Shown in pieces: positions 1 through 8,321 of a DNA stretch of 64,000 bases. Each line of letters begins with the position of its first letter. Position 1 is the stretch's first letter. The translations under genes were made by a program, and so were the position numbers. Location: the NCBI GenBank assembly GCA_019638615.1, contig JAHBTL010000009.1, positions 124,001 to 188,000 on the forward strand, written 5' to 3'. A model generated the notes under the pieces. The model did not search any database. It saw nothing but the letters and a program-made list of their open reading frames with translations, and was not told the DNA's origin. The stretch comes from Chitinophagaceae bacterium (GTDB lineage Bacteria > Bacteroidota > Bacteroidia > Chitinophagales > Chitinophagaceae).

Positions 1-21
1 TTTATTTATTACTTTAAATTT

Positions 22-783
22 TTACTCTTTTATAAGACTGATGATAAATACTCCGTCGGCTATGTCAGCGATCACTCTACATTTATCCTGCATTAATTCC
101 TGGATGCGGATGTTATTGATCTGCATCGGCCCGAGCGGAATAGTGGTACTAATGCCCAGGATATGCTGATCATTGATCGTCCAGCTTCCCTTTTCATCTG
201 TAAACTGTAAAGGACTGGTTACGGTAAAGTAAAAAGCGCCACTTTCCTTAAACTCAAAATACTTCTGGGCTACCAGCACGAACATATCATAGGGAGGCGT
301 TGGGTTGCTTTGCTTTATGATCAGTCGCGATGTATTCTGATCCGATTTCCAGCGATGGGCCTGCAGAAATTGCTTTATATCATCGTTGGTCAGCTCCAAC
401 GATCTTTCCCGGGGAGGAATATCGGAAAGCAGCGCTTCGGCAGATACCTTTTCGTTATTAGTTTCACTTGTAGTATACACGGCTAACCGTTGTGTATAGC
501 CATTCAAAAGATCTATTGTTAACGTAAAATTCCCCTGCGCATCGGTTTTCCCGGCTTGTGCCAATCCTCCCAGTTCACCCTGGTATTTCAATTGTACCGG
601 CACATTGGAGTCGGCTTTGCCGGTAATAACAGCCTGGCTTTTTTCCTGATCAACGGTTACATGCAACTGTGCAGGTGTAATGAGTTCCGTTTGTTCCGGC
701 TCGCTGCCGGGATTATCTTTTTTACAGGCGTATTGAGCGGCTGTTAAAAAGAGGAATAGCAATAAAAGCCAATTTGAGCGCAT
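22..783 (-). CDS. Outer-membrane lipoprotein with lipocalin-like C-terminal domain
   Basis: Function unknown. I start the protein at the ATG at 783, because the residues from there (MRSNWLLLLFLFLTAAQYAC) form a lipoprotein signal peptide ending in a Cys; the frame is open further upstream to 861. After the Cys comes a short acidic linker. A region with the look of an Ig-like or carboxypeptidase-like beta sandwich follows (about residues 35-115). The C-terminal half carries a pattern usual in small Bacteroidota lipocalin-like proteins: HRWKS, then an EFKESGAFYFT strand, then GSWTINDQHILGI. It is the last gene of a minus-strand run of six genes that includes two TonB-dependent receptors. An accessory role at the cell surface in heme or siderophore capture is therefore an inference from position only. 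Confidence 0.72.
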   Translation of the reverse strand: MRSNWLLLLFLFLTAAQYACKKDNPGSEPEQTELITPAQLHVTVDQEKSQAVITGKADSNVPVQLKYQGELGGLAQAGKTDAQGNFTLTIDLLNGYTQRLAVYTTSETNNEKVSAEALLSDIPPRERSLELTNDDIKQFLQAHRWKSDQNTSRLIIKQSNPTPPYDMFVLVAQKYFEFKESGAFYFTVTSPLQFTDEKGSWTINDQHILGISTTIPLGPMQINNIRIQELMQDKCRVIADIADGVFIISLIKE

Positions 784-910
784 ACCCCCAAAACCTGTAT
801 TGAGTTTCCGTCGCGTTTGTATTAGCCGGTGTATTTGCAGACCTGTTTTTACTTTATCCATACTAATGCATTTACTATTTTTAATGGGTTCTTTTAAATT
901 TAAAGTGCTC

Positions 911-1507
911 TTAATTTTTCAGGAGCAGGTCCTCGCTCATGGTGTACATGGTTAAAGTCCTGCCGTTGTAATTACTTTCCGTATTTACTTCCAGCGTAAG
1001 CCCTATATCTTTGAATACAACACGTTCCAATTGTAAAGTAAAAGCCCTTTCGCAGCGACCGCGCTGACCTGCATCTGCTATCAGCTCGCATCCTTCCTTC
1101 TGTTTTCTTCCAAAGCTGTATACTATATCAGCGGGCAGATCCTCACCGGTTGCGATGTCCAACGGGTAGTTCAGTATGGTAAGCTCTCCTTTATTTTCGT
1201 TGTACTCATATAATCTTCCTCTAAGATCAATCCGCTTGTAACGGTCCACACCGTTCAACTGGAAAGTATGCCCGAGGAATGGACTGGAAAAATTGGCTAT
1301 CTCGTTGCGGATGTCAAACCACAGGTAAGCGCCCCCGTTTTCAAACTGGAATATTTTAGTGAACAGAAGCGTGTTATCACCAAATACTTTTGCAGGTTCA
1401 TTCAATGTAAAATCCGCATCATGATCAAACTCACGCTCACAGGATGTCGTAAGCATTCCCATGAGCAATATGCTGAGATATATGGTTGTGCTATGGAGTC
1501 TTTTCAT
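911..1507 (-). CDS. Predicted surface lipoprotein next to heme-type TBDR
   Basis: Unrecognised family. The start is set at the ATG at 1507, giving MKRLHSTTIYLSILLMGMLTTSC, a signal peptide with lipobox TTSC; an in-frame start at 1558 would add 17 non-hydrophobic residues. The mature part, about 175 residues, is rich in alternating hydrophobic and polar residues (for example FENGGAYLWFDIRN and TLQLERVVFKDIGLTLEVNTES), as expected for a beta barrel or sandwich. Two Cys in CELIADAGQRGRC could form a disulfide. It follows the heme-receptor-like TBDR by about 60 bases and precedes another lipoprotein, so it is probably co-transcribed. HmuY-like heme binding is a tempting guess from position, but I see no HmuY signature and do not claim it. 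Confidence 0.7.
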   Translation of the reverse strand: MKRLHSTTIYLSILLMGMLTTSCEREFDHDADFTLNEPAKVFGDNTLLFTKIFQFENGGAYLWFDIRNEIANFSSPFLGHTFQLNGVDRYKRIDLRGRLYEYNENKGELTILNYPLDIATGEDLPADIVYSFGRKQKEGCELIADAGQRGRCERAFTLQLERVVFKDIGLTLEVNTESNYNGRTLTMYTMSEDLLLKN

Positions 1508-1544
1508 TTTCTTTTTATAATTGTTGATATCACTAATGTTAAGC

Positions 1545-1575
1545 CATTCACCATTCACTATTCACCATTCACCAT
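1545..1575. repeat. Four-unit heptad tandem repeat
   Basis: On the plus strand the unit CATTCAC occurs four times in a row (the third copy reads TATTCAC) and is followed by CAT. It spans the gap between the TBDR gene and the following lipoprotein gene and covers the TBDR stop codon. Such short A/T-rich tandem units are prone to slippage. Confidence 0.75.
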
Positions 1576-4004
1576 CTCACTTCCAAAGCCGCACTGAAAT
1601 ATCTTTTAGGCTGTGAAAACCTTGATATCGTATTTACACCTTCCCTGAAGAAATTTTCAATGTAGGGCAACAGCGCAGGATTGGTCAACTGGCGCAGATC
1701 GTCCCATCGCCAGTATTGCTGATTAAGTATATTATATACGCCAGCCCTTATAGTGATCTTCCGGGTTATATTGTAATAGCCGAGCAAATCGAAAGTGGTA
1801 GCATCCTGCAAAAACAATGAAGGAAATGACCGTTGCACTTCGCGGGTAGGCGTTTTTTCAATAAAGCGGGTTTCCGCTCTTTTCTTGGCGCTAAACATAT
1901 TGGCCTTGAAGCTGGCGCTCCATTTTTCATTTTTTGAGAGATAGTCCAATCCTGCAAAACCTGTTAAGGGCTGCACACCTAACATGCTGGTGCCATAAGA
2001 AGTAGTTCCTTTGGCATAACTGGCTGCGGAGGTGAGGCTAAAGCCTTTTAGCGGCGCCCATATCTCCTTAAGCACAATAAATACCTTGGCATCAAACCCT
2101 TTCAGGCTGGCTGATCTCCTGTTGACGTTACGGGCATAAGAAATATTTTTTTTACTGTTGTCCAACAGGTTGCTTACTTCGATAGTCCCCTGCTCTATAT
2201 CAATAAAATCATTATAACCGGTAGTGTATACATTAAGCGTATAGGTGCCCAAGGCTCCCGATCCTGCCAGCTCTATTTCATGGTTTTTGGATGTTTCGGG
2301 TTTTAGCTCCCTGTTAGACAGAATCAGGAAAGAAGGCCAAGAAGAAAAATACTGGAAGTACTTTTCTTCGGGCGTAGGTACGCGGAACCCTGTTGAGAAT
2401 TTATAGGCGAGTTGTAAGTATTCGTGAAAACGATAATTAGCGGTAGCCAAAAAAGAAAAGCCTTTATCTGAATCTGAGATGGCACTTTGATTCATCTTCA
2501 CATCTCCCAGGTTGCGCAGCAGGTAATCCATATAATACTGGTCGTTATTATAATCCCAGTCTCTGTCTTTTGTATTAAAATGATCGTAACGCCCGCCCAA
2601 TATCAGGCTAAGCCTGGGGAGTACCTGTACCTTATCCATCAGGCTCAACTGGTATCCCGTCCTGTTTATCGGTCGTTGAAAAGAATAACTGTTAACAAAA
2701 CGCCCCATGCTTTCGCCAAACTCATACCGCTGCCCCATGCGCACCGTATAACCATCAATTTCATTGGAGGCTCTTGGCTCCTCTACATCCACATTGCGGC
2801 TGTCATTATACTTGTGGGTAACAGCCCCTGTGAATGTAAACTCGTGCTTACCCAGGTATACGGTATTCCACTCCTTTACATCAATATGCAGCTTAGCCAT
2901 GCGGTCTTTTATTTCCTGCCCCCTGTACTTGTCCCTTCTTCCTTCATAGATCAGGCTGTAGTTGCCGTTACCGTAAAAATTAGGACGATAGTATTCAGAC
3001 CATGTACGGGCGTCGAGCCAGGAATTTTGTAAGTTGCCTGAAACCCCTATTTTTTTGAAGAAACCATTTTCAGGCGTATAGGCATAGCTGATAGTATAAG
3101 ATTTGCTTAATGTCTGGTCGTGAGAGTAATAGTAAGGCTTATCTGCAGATGTAAAAATATCCAATGGTTCCTGTGACCAGATCTCGGCATTTACTTTTTT
3201 ATCCAGCATATAATAGCTCACATCTATGCGATGATGCAGCGCCGGTTTGTAGCTGATCTTTCCAAGCAGGGTATGCTGTGTATAGTCCATGGGATCTATG
3301 GCTGTCGAAGTCACATTGCGGTTCAGTTTTCCATGCTGAAAATTTCTGAGTTCATTTCCCTCACGCCGGGCGAACATCAAAATCCCTTCAAACTTTCCTT
3401 TTTTTATTGCAGCGCCACCCAGCAGCATCCGCATATTATCTTTACTGTTGTAAGCAGCCTGGGCTATTGCGCCGTAACTTTTATCTTTTTCAACGAGGTC
3501 ATCAGCTGTCTTAGTGGCATAGTTCACAGCGCCTCCCAATGCGCCTGAGCCTACAGAAAAAGAAGCAGCGCCTTTCTGTATATCAATGGTTGAAACAAAA
3601 TATGGGTCGAATTCAATGCGCGAAGCATTGGAAAGCCCGTATGCACTGAATACCATATTTTCATGAACCTCCGGCTGTAGAATACCGTCTACAGTTATTG
3701 CAACCCGGTTGGCCTCCACTCCCCGTATGGCAAAGCCCCTGTTACTGCCACGGGTGCCGGAATAAGAGATCCCCACACCAGGAATATAACGAACCATATC
3801 CCTGATATCTGAAGTCATTTCGTTTGCCAGTTGCTTTTGCTCAAGCCTTACCATACCTACTTCTCTTTTCCTGGACGTACCTTTGATGATCACCTCCCGT
3901 AAGCTTTTACTTTTTGCAGAATCCACTCCCGTAGAATCCACCTGTGCCCATGATTCCACAGATAAAAAAGCTATAAGAAAAATCAATAGATAGATTTGTT
4001 TCAT
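1569..4004 (-). CDS. TonB-dependent heme/hemoglobin-type receptor
   Basis: Outer-membrane beta-barrel transporter, 811 residues. Residues 1-21 are a signal peptide ending SWAQ. A TonB-box-like stretch (REVIIKG) and a plug domain (about 50-165; IRGVEANRVAITVDGI, then DIQKGAASFSVGSGALGGAVNYATK) follow. About residues 538-572 hold FRVPTPEE and then NRELKPETS. These correspond in order and spacing to the FRAP and NPNL boxes of heme receptors such as HmuR/HemR. The barrel ends in an aromatic residue (EVRW). There is no N-terminal carboxypeptidase-like domain, unlike the other TBDRs of this window. It lies inside a six-gene operon with three lipoproteins and a methyltransferase. Heme is the best substrate guess; vitamin B12 or another chelate is possible. 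Confidence 0.85.
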   Translation of the reverse strand: MKQIYLLIFLIAFLSVESWAQVDSTGVDSAKSKSLREVIIKGTSRKREVGMVRLEQKQLANEMTSDIRDMVRYIPGVGISYSGTRGSNRGFAIRGVEANRVAITVDGILQPEVHENMVFSAYGLSNASRIEFDPYFVSTIDIQKGAASFSVGSGALGGAVNYATKTADDLVEKDKSYGAIAQAAYNSKDNMRMLLGGAAIKKGKFEGILMFARREGNELRNFQHGKLNRNVTSTAIDPMDYTQHTLLGKISYKPALHHRIDVSYYMLDKKVNAEIWSQEPLDIFTSADKPYYYSHDQTLSKSYTISYAYTPENGFFKKIGVSGNLQNSWLDARTWSEYYRPNFYGNGNYSLIYEGRRDKYRGQEIKDRMAKLHIDVKEWNTVYLGKHEFTFTGAVTHKYNDSRNVDVEEPRASNEIDGYTVRMGQRYEFGESMGRFVNSYSFQRPINRTGYQLSLMDKVQVLPRLSLILGGRYDHFNTKDRDWDYNNDQYYMDYLLRNLGDVKMNQSAISDSDKGFSFLATANYRFHEYLQLAYKFSTGFRVPTPEEKYFQYFSSWPSFLILSNRELKPETSKNHEIELAGSGALGTYTLNVYTTGYNDFIDIEQGTIEVSNLLDNSKKNISYARNVNRRSASLKGFDAKVFIVLKEIWAPLKGFSLTSAASYAKGTTSYGTSMLGVQPLTGFAGLDYLSKNEKWSASFKANMFSAKKRAETRFIEKTPTREVQRSFPSLFLQDATTFDLLGYYNITRKITIRAGVYNILNQQYWRWDDLRQLTNPALLPYIENFFREGVNTISRFSQPKRYFSAALEVRW

Positions 4005-4045
4005 TTCTTGTGATTATCCCATTTACTATTTCAGTTATTATCATT

Positions 4046-4609
4046 CTACTTTTTACCATTCACCGATGCCTTCACCGGCACAGGCAGCATCAGGTCAATC
4101 AGTACTTTCAATTCCTCTGTACTGCGTATATAAATGCCTGTTAATTCTCCGTCATCACTTTCAGGAAGAGGCTGTCCTATCGGGCCGTCTTCATTACTGG
4201 TGCGGACAATCCCATCTGTGCCCCGAAGGAAAACAGTGTCCCCTTTCGCTTCGAGCAGTGTTTTTATCTTAACCGATAATTGCAAAGGCATGAACTCCGT
4301 GTTGAATTTTTCAAAGCTTAACTCAACCGCCCCGCTGGCAAGCGCCGTTAACAGAATGTCTTTGGTTCCTCTGGTGAGGTACAACTGTGGAACAGATCTC
4401 GTTTCTGCATCATAGTATATCATCCCTATTTCACTGCTGAACACCCCTTCCATTTCTTTTGCCAGCGCCTGGGTGCCATAGTCTTCATTTAAGTAATCAC
4501 CGCGGTCGGGCAATAGTGAAGGATCATTGATATCCGGTGAATAGTGATCATCCTTACCACATCCGAACATTAGCATGAACATCAATCCGATAAGGCCTGC
4601 TCTTTTCAT
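4046..4609 (-). CDS. Small lipoprotein, calycin-like
   Basis: 187 residues. MKRAGLIGLMFMLMFGCGKDD is a short signal peptide with a Cys at position 17, so this is a probable lipoprotein. The first 40 mature residues are Asp/Pro-rich (a surface tether). The rest alternates like a small beta barrel (LAKEMEGVFSSEIGMIYYD, YLTRGTKDILLTAL, LQLSVKIKTLLEAKGDTVFL). This resembles the calycin-like lipoproteins found beside TBDRs in Bacteroidota, but I recognise no diagnostic motif. It begins 6 bases after the methyltransferase gene and ends 41 bases before the heme-type TBDR gene. Co-transcription is clear and a substrate-capturing partner role is inferred. Confidence 0.7.
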   Translation of the reverse strand: MKRAGLIGLMFMLMFGCGKDDHYSPDINDPSLLPDRGDYLNEDYGTQALAKEMEGVFSSEIGMIYYDAETRSVPQLYLTRGTKDILLTALASGAVELSFEKFNTEFMPLQLSVKIKTLLEAKGDTVFLRGTDGIVRTSNEDGPIGQPLPESDDGELTGIYIRSTEELKVLIDLMLPVPVKASVNGKK

Positions 4610-4615
4610 TATTTT

Positions 4616-5395
4616 TTATTGCTTCTGCGCCACAATGGCCACAGCATTGATATCATCCTTGTGCTTACGAAAAGTTCTGCGCATTTGAAAAACCCGCTTC
4701 CTGAGATCCCCATGAATTAACACATTAAGCCCAATTTTCAACGTGCGCAAAATGCCTTCATCCTGCAGCACACGTTTGGGTTCCAGAAGCGCCATAGCAT
4801 TGGTATGCACTGTTATGATTTTAAATCCTTCCTCTTTCAAAAGCCCACTCCATTCCGCAACAGTGAGCGGACGGGCGTGTACCCGGATATTGGCGCTTAG
4901 ATCTTTATATACACTCTGTTTGATATCTTCGGAAATATGATCGGGCTGCAAGCCCAGTTCATGTATGCCATAGAAGCCGCCCGGCTTAAGTATGCGGGCG
5001 GCTTCACGGATAATCGCTTTTTTGTGTTCCATTGGCTGCATGGTAAGCATGGCTTCGCCATATACTTTACTGGCGCAGGCATCAGGCAGCGTGGTTTCAG
5101 AAGCATCTGCAACAATGATGTTCATCTTGCTGTAGTTGACATTCTTTTTTGCTAATGCAGCGGCTTCTTCGTTGTTGTCTACTCCGGTGTAGCTATTCGG
5201 CTTCTTTGCGCAGGCGAGCGATGCCGTAAAACCCAGCCCCGGTGCAAACTCAACCACATCATCCGAGTGATTGATGTGCATGTTTTTGATCAGGATCTCA
5301 GTAAGTTCACGACCTCCCGGACGCAGCACTTTTTTACCTAATCTGGCAAGTATCCAGTGCCCCTGCTTTTCGTTTAATTTATGTTCTATTCCCAT
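4616..5395 (-). CDS. Class I SAM-dependent methyltransferase
   Basis: Cytoplasmic enzyme of 259 residues with a Rossmann-type methyltransferase core. Motif I is VVEFAPGLGFTASLA near residues 42-56. It is followed by an acidic ribose-binding position (GVDNNEEA), a motif near 93-97 (IIVADASETTLPDA) and the post-core helix ARILKPGGFYGIHEL. The protein belongs to the UbiE/MenG-like small-molecule group by general look; the substrate cannot be read from the sequence. The gene lies 29 bases after a siderophore-type TBDR gene and 6 bases before a lipoprotein gene, all on one strand. A methyltransferase enclosed by outer-membrane iron uptake genes is unusual. Modification of an imported or secreted chelator, or of a tetrapyrrole, is possible but unproven. 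Confidence 0.85.
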   Translation of the reverse strand: MGIEHKLNEKQGHWILARLGKKVLRPGGRELTEILIKNMHINHSDDVVEFAPGLGFTASLACAKKPNSYTGVDNNEEAAALAKKNVNYSKMNIIVADASETTLPDACASKVYGEAMLTMQPMEHKKAIIREAARILKPGGFYGIHELGLQPDHISEDIKQSVYKDLSANIRVHARPLTVAEWSGLLKEEGFKIITVHTNAMALLEPKRVLQDEGILRTLKIGLNVLIHGDLRKRVFQMRRTFRKHKDDINAVAIVAQKQ

Positions 5396-5424
5396 AATCT
5401 TTTTGTAAGGTTTTTTTGTTTTAT

Positions 5425-7938
5425 TTACATGGATGTTCCTGACGGATTGGCTTTTGACGACGGCAATTTGTAAGTAAGTCCTATGTAAAATGCTCTCTCC
5501 TGCCCCGGCATGAAGAATGCCACATTATCCACGGTAAATTGTGGAAATGGAATGGGAGGCAATAAGATCTGATCGCTGATAATGTAGCTTGAGGCATAAT
5601 GCCGGTTGAATACATTTTTTCCTTCTACATAGAAAGAAATATTTTTCCATCCCTCAAATCCTGCCCTGAAACCATAGATGGTAAAAGGCGGTTGGTAAAA
5701 GGTATTGGTATGATCAACCGGGCTTTTCTCCGGCTGGCTTTCCACATTAAAGGATAAAAACATTTTGCCCGGATACCTGTATTCCAGGAATCCCGTCAGG
5801 TAATGAGGAGGGACACCTGCCAGCTTATTGTTCTTATATTCTTTCGAGCTGAAGTAAAAGTCGCTGTAGGTATACATGCCGCGCACCACTAACCGGTCTT
5901 TTCCCGTAGCGCTGAATATGCCCTGCACGGGCACTGCCATCCATCCCAGTTCAATTCCCTGGTGCACAGTGTGAGCGTAATTTTTTGTTTCTTTTATACC
6001 CAAAACAAAATCTTTCACTTCCAGGAGCTCGTTATTCAGCCATGAACGGTAAACTGAAAAATTCCATCCATAGCGGGTACCTTCATGTCTGCTGCCTGTT
6101 TCAGCCGTGATGGCCGTTTGCTTATCCAGCCTGGTGGCAAATAATTTCCTGGGGCTGGTGTTAATATTATCCGTTACCGCAGTACCTGCCAGGTCGTCAA
6201 AAGTTGGTGGTTCATAGCTGGTACTTATGTTCCCGAAAAACTGTATGTTCTTTTTTTCTCCGGCGTTGTAAATGGCACCGATCCTGGGATTAAGCGCGTT
6301 ATAAGACTGATTGAGCGAAATATTCTCCGAATAGAAATAGCGGTACTTTTGCGAAGAATGGCTATACCAGGGGCGAAGGCCAGGATCGGGGAATACATCC
6401 CTGCTATTGCGTTCATTGTATGCCGCCTGCAGGTTGGCAATGATACGCAACCTGCCATTGATCCTGTAGTTGTATTCAGCGTAAAAAGTAAGATTAACTG
6501 CATCCAGTTTGTCTTTGCTGAACATATAGGAATCCAACCCGTTTTTGTTGATATGTCCCCTGCGGTCAATGCTTCCCTGGCTTCCGATCAAACCGGTGGT
6601 CAGCGTGCTTTTTCGCGTATAACGGGTAGCCTGGATACTGACCCCGGCATCGTTACCTGCAGAACGCTGGGTAGATAGTACAATTGGGAAAACAAAACGG
6701 TCTTGTATGTGTTGGTAATAGAGTGATACCGAAATATCTGCCGAAGATGACAACCGGGCAGCGGTCCGGTTGGCAACCCGCATCACTGTAGCTTCACGCC
6801 CGGGCTTGTCACGTTCAATATCGGGACCAATTACATACGGAAGATTAACGCCTTTATTGATTTGGGCAGGATCTTCTTTGATCATCTCTAAGGTAAGGGG
6901 CCCCGGAACATCAAAGCTAATATAGGAGTAATTCAGGTAAGTCCGGTTATCTATCTTGTCAGAAATGCGATAGCCAAAGTTGCCTGCCACATTCAGTTTT
7001 TTATTTTTATTGTGTTGGCGGAACCCATCCTGCCTGCTGCCGGAAACCGAGAGAAAAGCATCTTTTTTACCGTGGCTTTGGCCGGCGAGGACAGTGAAAG
7101 CGCCATATCCATAAGAGCCTCCTTCGGCTTTGAGCTGTACACCTGGCGAATACCTGCCGGTTCTGGAATTAAAATTGATCGCTCCACCCAATGCAGCCGC
7201 TCCATAACGTAAGGCGTTAGCTCCTTTGAATACTTCTACGGATTCTGAAATTGACGGATCCATTACGCCAATAACAAAAGAGCCGTCGGAAAAATTCACG
7301 GGAATGCCATCCTGCAACAGGTATACGCCACGACGTTGCGGATTACTTTGTATCCCCGAACCTCTTATACTTAACCGCGGCTGGTCGTTAGCGCCAAAAA
7401 ATTCCTGAATGATAACGCCGGGCTCATATTTTAAAGCATCCTTTATTGTTTCCAATCGCTGCTCTTCCGGTTTCATTAGCGCTACGGAAGTGCCGCCTGC
7501 TATCAGGCGATGTGCACGCACGATACGCTCAGGAGCAGCTACGGCAGATACCACATGACCTGATACGAATACCTCCCTGAGATAACTGTTTTTTTCTTCC
7601 AGGCGGATTTCGTAAACCTGTTTTCCTGTTTCATTTTCACTCACTGTTATGCGGGCTTCCAGTTGCTGATAACCGATATGGCTGAATATAAGAGTATAGG
7701 TGCCTACCCTGCATGACAGCCTGAAAAAACCGGAGGAGTCTGTCACGGTGCCTAAAGATGGGAATGAGCTGAAATAAACAGACACATTCCGGATGGGGGT
7801 GCCATCTTTGCCCAGAACTCTTCCTTCGATCTGCATGTCTTTTTGTGGCTCCCTGCCAATTGCAAACGCATTCATAAAACATACGCAAAACAGCCAAATC
7901 AAAACGAGTAATAATTTTTTTTTAAAACAAGGATTCAT
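5425..7938 (-). CDS. TonB-dependent siderophore-type receptor with carboxypeptidase-like domain
   Basis: 837 residues. A signal peptide (about 1-27) is followed by a CarboxypepD_reg-like beta-sandwich domain (about 37-115; IEGRVLGKDGTPIRNVSV, then GTYTLIFSHIGYQQLEA). The plug is about 155-265 and contains RLSIRGSGIQSNPQRRGVYL and VEVFKGANALRYGAAALGGAINF. The remainder is the 22-strand barrel ending ERAFYIGLTYKL, with a short polar tail. The general pattern matches FecA/FoxA-like receptors, so a ferric chelate is the likely cargo. It is the first gene of the six-gene operon and is divergent from the AraC gene at 8322. A consensus -7 box (8046-8053) and a tandem-repeat operator lie upstream, which suggests activation by the AraC protein. 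Confidence 0.88.
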   Translation of the reverse strand: MNPCFKKKLLLVLIWLFCVCFMNAFAIGREPQKDMQIEGRVLGKDGTPIRNVSVYFSSFPSLGTVTDSSGFFRLSCRVGTYTLIFSHIGYQQLEARITVSENETGKQVYEIRLEEKNSYLREVFVSGHVVSAVAAPERIVRAHRLIAGGTSVALMKPEEQRLETIKDALKYEPGVIIQEFFGANDQPRLSIRGSGIQSNPQRRGVYLLQDGIPVNFSDGSFVIGVMDPSISESVEVFKGANALRYGAAALGGAINFNSRTGRYSPGVQLKAEGGSYGYGAFTVLAGQSHGKKDAFLSVSGSRQDGFRQHNKNKKLNVAGNFGYRISDKIDNRTYLNYSYISFDVPGPLTLEMIKEDPAQINKGVNLPYVIGPDIERDKPGREATVMRVANRTAARLSSSADISVSLYYQHIQDRFVFPIVLSTQRSAGNDAGVSIQATRYTRKSTLTTGLIGSQGSIDRRGHINKNGLDSYMFSKDKLDAVNLTFYAEYNYRINGRLRIIANLQAAYNERNSRDVFPDPGLRPWYSHSSQKYRYFYSENISLNQSYNALNPRIGAIYNAGEKKNIQFFGNISTSYEPPTFDDLAGTAVTDNINTSPRKLFATRLDKQTAITAETGSRHEGTRYGWNFSVYRSWLNNELLEVKDFVLGIKETKNYAHTVHQGIELGWMAVPVQGIFSATGKDRLVVRGMYTYSDFYFSSKEYKNNKLAGVPPHYLTGFLEYRYPGKMFLSFNVESQPEKSPVDHTNTFYQPPFTIYGFRAGFEGWKNISFYVEGKNVFNRHYASSYIISDQILLPPIPFPQFTVDNVAFFMPGQERAFYIGLTYKLPSSKANPSGTSM

Positions 7939-8045
7939 CGGTAACGGTCTTAATCCTCAAGATTTTACCAAATAGTATATTCCATTAGTATTATTAAGGA
8001 TGTACGCTATTCAGAATTTGACTGCCAATAAAAATATTTTGCTTG

Positions 8046-8053
8046 CAAAATTA
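8046..8053 (-). promoter_or_regulatory. -7 element of the TBDR operon
   Basis: On the minus strand this reads TAATTTTG, a full match to the Bacteroidota -7 consensus TAnnTTTG, about 105 bases ahead of the TBDR start at 7938. No TTTG -33 element is at the usual 19-21 base spacing. Instead that position is occupied by the tandem operator repeat, as expected for an activator-dependent promoter. Confidence 0.55.
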
Positions 8054-8073
8054 ACAGGCGACATTTCCCTTCC

Positions 8074-8115
8074 ATACCGAAAAAGGGAGTATTAATACCG
8101 AAAATGGGAATAATG
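8074..8115. promoter_or_regulatory. Two tandem 21-bp units: probable AraC operator
   Basis: Two head-to-tail units at 8074-8094 and 8095-8115 both begin ATACCGAAAA and continue xGGGAxTA with few differences. AraC-family activators bind direct repeats of about this length. The pair starts exactly where the -33 element of the TBDR promoter should be, in the divergent gap shared with the AraC gene at 8322. That the AraC protein binds here is an inference. Confidence 0.6.
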
Positions 8116-8193
8116 AAAAAAACAGAGAAAGTATATTCATAATCAGGGATGCAGATTTTTACGAATCACGGAAATATTTTTCTTTTTTTACAC

Positions 8194-8241
8194 TGATATG
8201 ACACACATATCATAGCCGGCTTATGAATACCTGTAATTTTG
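8194..8241 (+). promoter_or_regulatory. Promoter and inverted repeat ahead of the AraC gene
   Basis: TAATTTTG at 8234-8241 fits the TAnnTTTG -7 consensus, about 80 bases before the ATG at 8322. An inverted repeat, TGATATG-5 nt-CATATCA (8194-8212), overlaps where the -33 box should be and could be a repressor or autoregulation site. Further down, an 11-bp direct repeat (ATAGATGTAAA at 8288-8298 and 8303-8313) lies in the leader. Confidence 0.45.
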
Positions 8242-8321
8242 AATGAGCAATAAGTGATACCGGCATGGAAACGCCGGGAAATAAAAAATAGATGTAAAGA
8301 ATATAGATGTAAATAAACAAC

